A stretch of DNA of 64,000 nt. Origin: Gordonibacter pamelaeae. GTDB taxonomy: Bacteria; Actinomycetota; Coriobacteriia; Coriobacteriales; Eggerthellaceae. Made by a program: the position numbers and the translations under genes. This document shows positions 60,498-64,000 of this stretch, one piece after another (the first letter of the stretch is position 1; every line of letters starts with the position of its first letter). The notes beneath the pieces were generated by a model. That model was not told the DNA's origin. It made no database searches and saw nothing but the letters and a program-made list of their open reading frames with translations. The stretch is from NCBI RefSeq assembly GCF_042665095.1, contig NZ_JBHTBV010000010.1. One strand, written 5' to 3'.

Positions 60498-62990
60498 TTA
60501 TGCTTGCATGGGCTGGTAGTCGTCGCGCCAGCCACCGAGTTGCGTGATCTGCTCTCCGGGCATGACGTCGCCGTCCTTTACCTTGTAGATACGGCAGCGC
60601 GTGCACTTGATGGGCGACCCGATGCCGCCGGGACCGGATTGGAAGTTGCGCGTGAGGTTGTTCACGTTGTAGTCGAAGCACCCGTGCAGGTGCGGCACGG
60701 CCCCCTCCTCCTCGGGCTTCCACCAACCGTGCTCGGCCGATAGGCAGTCGTCGGGAATGCCGGCGAACACCTCGACCATCTGCTTGCAGCGCCCCTCGTC
60801 GTTCTCCATCCAGATCCAATCGCCGTCCTGCAGGCCGTATTCGGCGGCCGTTCCGGGCGACACCTTCACGCGCGGCTCGGGGTGGAACTCGCGCATCGTG
60901 GGCGCCTGGCGGTGCTCCGTATGGAAGAACTCGTAGGAGCGAGCGCCGTTTATCAGATAGAACGGGAACTTCTCCATGATCTCCGGGGTGGTCTCCCAGG
61001 TCTCGGGAGCAGGCGTGTACACCGGGTACGGCGGTATCCCCCACGATTGGAAGATGGTCGGCACCAGCTCGATGCGGCCGGAGGGCGTGTTGAACCCGAC
61101 CTGGCCGTCGGGGCGCAGCATTCCCTTCTCGTGCTTGAAATAGGTTGCGTTCCATTCGTCGTAGGCATGGCCGCCCGCTTCGACCAGCTGGTCGAAGGTG
61201 TAAGGACACTTCGTGGTGACGGACGGGCCCCCGTCCTCGGTCACGGAGGTGTGGCCCCAGTTGTCGTCCGTGGCGGCCGAGAAGTTCGCCTTCTGCACTT
61301 TGCCGTCGGGCCCCACGACCGCGAGGTCGGTCAGCAGGTAGTCGTTGATGAGGTCCTCGGCAGACTCCCAGCGCACGAACAGGTCGGGGTTCAGACGGCG
61401 GCCCAGCCAAAGCGCTATCTCCTCGTCGGATTTCGCCTCGTAGAAACTCGTGACCTTCTTCATGGCGCGCAACGGCGTCCACCAGGTACGAGCCGAATCG
61501 CGCTCCACCGACATGGATACCGGCAGGACAAGGTCGGCGATGGCGACCATCGTCGGCGTGACGAACGGGTCGGCATACACGATGAAGGGTATCTCCTTCA
61601 TGTACTTGTAGGCACGCGGCACCTGCCCCTCGTGGCCAGCGAACGCATTGCAGCTCTGCGCCCACAGCATCTTGATGGGGTACGGCTCGCCCGTTGCGGG
61701 GACCTCGCCCGCCTCGAGCACCGAGGCCATCGCATCGCAGTTCGACATGCCCACGAAATCGAGCCCTTGGTCGCCAACCATCCACTTGCGGAACTTGCGT
61801 TCGAGGGCCTGCGGGTCGGCGTAGAGGTCCACCGAAGAGTAGCCGGCGTTGATGTCGAACGAGTTGTGCACGAGCACGTGCGTGCCGGGCTTCTCGATGT
61901 TGCCGCAGATGGCCATGAGATCGCACACGGCCTCCACCCAATGCATGGACGACCTCGTGCCGGCATCGAATACGAGGCCCCATTGTATGGCCCCGCGGTC
62001 GGCGCTCGCGTAGAGGCGCGCCGCTGCGACGATCTCGTCCTCGGGAACGCCGGTAATCGATGCCGCCCAGGCGGGCGAGAACTGCTGCACATGCTCCTTG
62101 AGCTCGTCGTAGTAGGCGCACCAGTTGTCGACGAACTCATGATCGATCAGATCCTCGCCCATGATCACGTTGAGCCACGCGAGCGCGATACAGCAGTCCG
62201 TGCCGGGTCGCGGCCTCAGCCAGTGCTCGGCACGCGCCCCCCACCAGGTGAGAACGGGATCGATGGAGACTACCTTGGTGCCCATCTGCACGCACACGTT
62301 CAGCCAATGGCCCAGGTAGCCGTCACCGTTCGATTTCAAAGGCTCGTTGCCCCAGACCACCAGCACATCAGGGCGCACCCACTCGCTATGGGCGTAGCGC
62401 TCGGGCAACGTCTCCGACGCGTCGACGATAGGATAGTCTCCCAAGGGGCCGGCGGCACCGCACACGCGGGGCATGTAGCACCACCATCCCGAAAAGTAGA
62501 TACCGCCCACGTTCGCAGTCCGGAAGCACGCCCCGGCTATGAACGGGACCTGCCAGTTGATGTTGCGACCCGTGCCATGGCCCACCAGAATGGATTCGCG
62601 GCCCAGGCCCTTGCCGTCGATCTCCTCTTTGATGTAGGTATCGATCATGTCGAGCGCCTCGTCCCACGAGATGCGCTCCCACTTGTTCTCTCCGCGCTCG
62701 CCCGCGCGTCTCATGGGGTACTTCAGACGTTGGGGATGGTTCACCATCTCGTCCAGGTCCAGGCAGCGCATGCACAGCTTCCCGTTCGCATACGGGTCGA
62801 GCGGATCACCCTCCACCTTCTCCAGCTTGCCGTCCTTGGTATACAGCAGGACACCGCAGGAGTCGTGGCAGCCGGGAGCGCTGTAGTTGTAGGTGCGCGT
62901 GACGGTGCAGCCGTCCTCCTCCCACTCCACCTCCCCTTCGTGGTACGCCTTGCGATCGATGCCGTCCAAGAACTCCTCGTAGTCAATCAT
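60498..62990 (-). CDS. Molybdopterin oxidoreductase, catechol-dehydroxylase-like
   Basis: 830 aa, start after AAAGGAGGAGAG. Fe-S Cys C41, C45, C73 and C76 (PGCHDSC, GKLCMRC). MGD fold: WERISWDEALD, HGTGRNINWQVPF, VVWGNEPLKSNGDG, IDPVLTWWG. Candidate Mo ligand C171 in SGWWCYMPR, 98 residues after C73 where the other seven have 96. A central insertion near residues 560-610 (KANFSAATDDNWGHTS) is shared in part with the 54852 paralog. First gene of the operon ending with that paralog. Confidence 0.85.
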   Translation of the reverse strand: MIDYEEFLDGIDRKAYHEGEVEWEEDGCTVTRTYNYSAPGCHDSCGVLLYTKDGKLEKVEGDPLDPYANGKLCMRCLDLDEMVNHPQRLKYPMRRAGERGENKWERISWDEALDMIDTYIKEEIDGKGLGRESILVGHGTGRNINWQVPFIAGACFRTANVGGIYFSGWWCYMPRVCGAAGPLGDYPIVDASETLPERYAHSEWVRPDVLVVWGNEPLKSNGDGYLGHWLNVCVQMGTKVVSIDPVLTWWGARAEHWLRPRPGTDCCIALAWLNVIMGEDLIDHEFVDNWCAYYDELKEHVQQFSPAWAASITGVPEDEIVAAARLYASADRGAIQWGLVFDAGTRSSMHWVEAVCDLMAICGNIEKPGTHVLVHNSFDINAGYSSVDLYADPQALERKFRKWMVGDQGLDFVGMSNCDAMASVLEAGEVPATGEPYPIKMLWAQSCNAFAGHEGQVPRAYKYMKEIPFIVYADPFVTPTMVAIADLVLPVSMSVERDSARTWWTPLRAMKKVTSFYEAKSDEEIALWLGRRLNPDLFVRWESAEDLINDYLLTDLAVVGPDGKVQKANFSAATDDNWGHTSVTEDGGPSVTTKCPYTFDQLVEAGGHAYDEWNATYFKHEKGMLRPDGQVGFNTPSGRIELVPTIFQSWGIPPYPVYTPAPETWETTPEIMEKFPFYLINGARSYEFFHTEHRQAPTMREFHPEPRVKVSPGTAAEYGLQDGDWIWMENDEGRCKQMVEVFAGIPDDCLSAEHGWWKPEEEGAVPHLHGCFDYNVNNLTRNFQSGPGGIGSPIKCTRCRIYKVKDGDVMPGEQITQLGGWRDDYQPMQA

Positions 62991-63156
62991 GGACTCTCCT
63001 CCTTTATCATCCCGGGCCGATGCCGCCAATGGCGCGAAGGATACGTAGCCGGAAATCGCCTGTCATCGTGGCGTTCTCGGTGTTTTGGCCCGTACCCTGA
63101 ACTTGACGATGCCCGACCTCGGGAAACACGGATAAATAAGCCTCTTCGTCTCTTCG

Positions 63157-63387
63157 TTAAGGCAGGTGCGGCTCCTGCCCGCACTCAACGTCGCCGCGGC
63201 TTTCGCCCGCGGCTCGTCGGGTCCCGCTCGGTGCGAACGCAAGCGCACCGCATGCCGGGCAGCGCCCCGACACGGGGTCGACCGTGCCGCCGCACGCAAG
63301 GCACGGTATCGTGGCGGGGGAAACGTAGAAGGGGCTGCCTTCGCGGTACTTGCCGCACCTGCCGCATCGCGTGCACGGATAGCACAA
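63157..63387 (-). CDS. Zinc-ribbon mini-protein
   Basis: About 76 aa from a TTG start: CYPCTRCGRCGKY, CLACGG, CPACGA and a charged tail. Near-identical layout to the protein at 41480 (CYPCTMCGRCGKF). It is 10 bases after the FKBP gene. Part of the second copy of the ferredoxin-FKBP-zinc ribbon cassette. Confidence 0.7.
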   Translation of the reverse strand: MCYPCTRCGRCGKYREGSPFYVSPATIPCLACGGTVDPVSGRCPACGALAFAPSGTRRAAGESRGDVECGQEPHLP

Positions 63388-63397
63388 CGCCCTCGCC

Positions 63398-63832
63398 CTA
63401 CCTCAGGTCAACCAGCTCGACCCAGTACGCGAGCGTCTTGCCGGCGAAGGGATGGTTGAAATCGAGCTTCACCATGTCGGCGGTTTCCTCCGTCACCCAA
63501 GCGGGCATGCGTCTTCCGTCGTCGGGGTTGGTCCAGAAGACCACGTCCCCCGCTTTGAGGTCGTAGCCGTGCTCCACCATGCCTTTGAGGTGCCACGACG
63601 CGAGCTTGTCCTGGTACGCGCCGTAGCCGAGCTCGGGCGGCACCTCGATGGACCGCGCCTCGCCCACCTCCATGCCCACCACAGCCTCCTCCACTCCCCG
63701 CGGAAGCTGCATGGTCCCGATCACGACGGCCAAAGGATCGCCTGTGGAACGGTCGTCGAGCGGCTCCTCGCCGAGCACACCTCCCTTGTACCTGAGGTAA
63801 GCGGTTCTCCCCGCCTTGTTCGCGCGATCCAT
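63398..63832 (-). CDS. FKBP-type peptidyl-prolyl isomerase
   Basis: 144 aa from ATG 63832 (GGGGGAGG site); an in-frame ATG at 63856 would overlap the ferredoxin gene. RTAYLRYKGGV, LPRGVEEAVVGMEVGEAR, PPELGYGAY and DFNHPFAGKTLAYWVELV are FKBP landmarks. It is the closest paralog of the 41691 protein. Confidence 0.85.
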   Translation of the reverse strand: MDRANKAGRTAYLRYKGGVLGEEPLDDRSTGDPLAVVIGTMQLPRGVEEAVVGMEVGEARSIEVPPELGYGAYQDKLASWHLKGMVEHGYDLKAGDVVFWTNPDDGRRMPAWVTEETADMVKLDFNHPFAGKTLAYWVELVDLR

Positions 63833-63846
63833 TGCCTCCCCCGCTC

Positions 63847-64000
63847 TCATTCGCAAGCCGAGGTCGGCTGCTCCCCCTCGAGCACCGCGGTCTCGTCGAT
63901 CTCGCCGACCTTGGTGTCGTGGCGATGTACGGCATAGGAGGCCTTCCCGGTCCCCTGGACCTCGATATGGGCCGCCCGGTGCGCGCTCTTGCGGGAGGGC
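63847..64000 (-). CDS. Partial [4Fe-4S] ferredoxin subunit, C-terminal extension only
   Basis: The gene runs off the right edge; only the last ~50 residues are seen. They include AHRAAHIEVQGTG and HRHDTKVGEIDE, then EGEQPTSACE and a stop at 63847. These match the extension of the ferredoxin at 42255 (AHQAAHVEVKATG, HRHDAKVGEIDE). The cluster-binding half must lie beyond base 64000, probably after another molybdoenzyme gene. Confidence 0.75.
   Translation of the reverse strand, partial: PSRKSAHRAAHIEVQGTGKASYAVHRHDTKVGEIDETAVLEGEQPTSACE

Overview
The window is a high-GC, densely coded stretch of bacterial chromosome. It most resembles an anaerobic gut actinobacterium of the Eggerthellaceae (Eggerthella/Gordonibacter/Adlercreutzia type). 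The reasons are the GC-rich codon use, the many cytoplasmic molybdopterin oxidoreductases paired with 110-170 aa ferredoxin-like subunits, the MFS transporters beside them, and the multi-spanning LuxR-type regulators. The genus is inferred from style, not from a marker gene. No rRNA, tRNA, CRISPR array or insertion sequence was recognised.

Left part (1-12.9 kb). A membrane GGDEF/EAL protein is followed by a seven-gene minus-strand operon (10338 to 2400): an ArsM-like methyltransferase, a COG0523 G3E GTPase, a fused ArsM-ArsS (methyltransferase plus radical SAM) protein, an ABC permease, ATPase and lipoprotein binding protein, and a Cys-rich DUF1847 protein. This looks like an organoarsenic biosynthesis or handling operon with its own transporter. 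Beside it lie a frameshifted DUF5714 gene and an AbiE type IV toxin-antitoxin pair with a large operator palindrome over its start codon.

Main part (13-64 kb). Nine large molybdopterin (bis-MGD) catalytic subunits lie within about 47 kb. Eight share an acetylene-hydratase/catechol-dehydroxylase-like layout, with an N-terminal Fe-S Cys set and a conserved C-x2-PR motif 96-98 residues after the third shared Fe-S Cys. The ninth (34129-36798) with its ferredoxin/beta-barrel partner (33312-34118) resembles pyrogallol-phloroglucinol transhydroxylase. Around them are ten ferredoxin-type subunits (one partial), eight MFS transporters, four SlyD-like FKBP isomerases, five tiny zinc-ribbon proteins and five regulators (two PucR-type, two membrane LuxR-type, one TetR). 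The recurring unit is catalytic subunit, ferredoxin, then one or more of MFS, FKBP and zinc ribbon. The likely role is use of different plant- or host-derived aromatic (catechol/polyphenol) compounds as electron acceptors: MFS proteins move substrate or product, ferredoxins bring electrons, and each regulator senses a substrate class. Substrates cannot be assigned from sequence.

Regulatory DNA. An AAACTTACTT-type motif occurs four times, upstream of three catalytic genes and one MFS gene; one copy lies between the TetR gene and the transhydroxylase operon, suggesting a TetR regulon. A second shared element (ATCGTAYGYGAAGTATGA) occurs around the LuxR/MFS block at 48-53 kb. Several strong hairpins mark transcription-unit ends. 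The window ends inside another ferredoxin gene of a duplicated ferredoxin-FKBP-zinc-ribbon cassette, so the array continues to the right.
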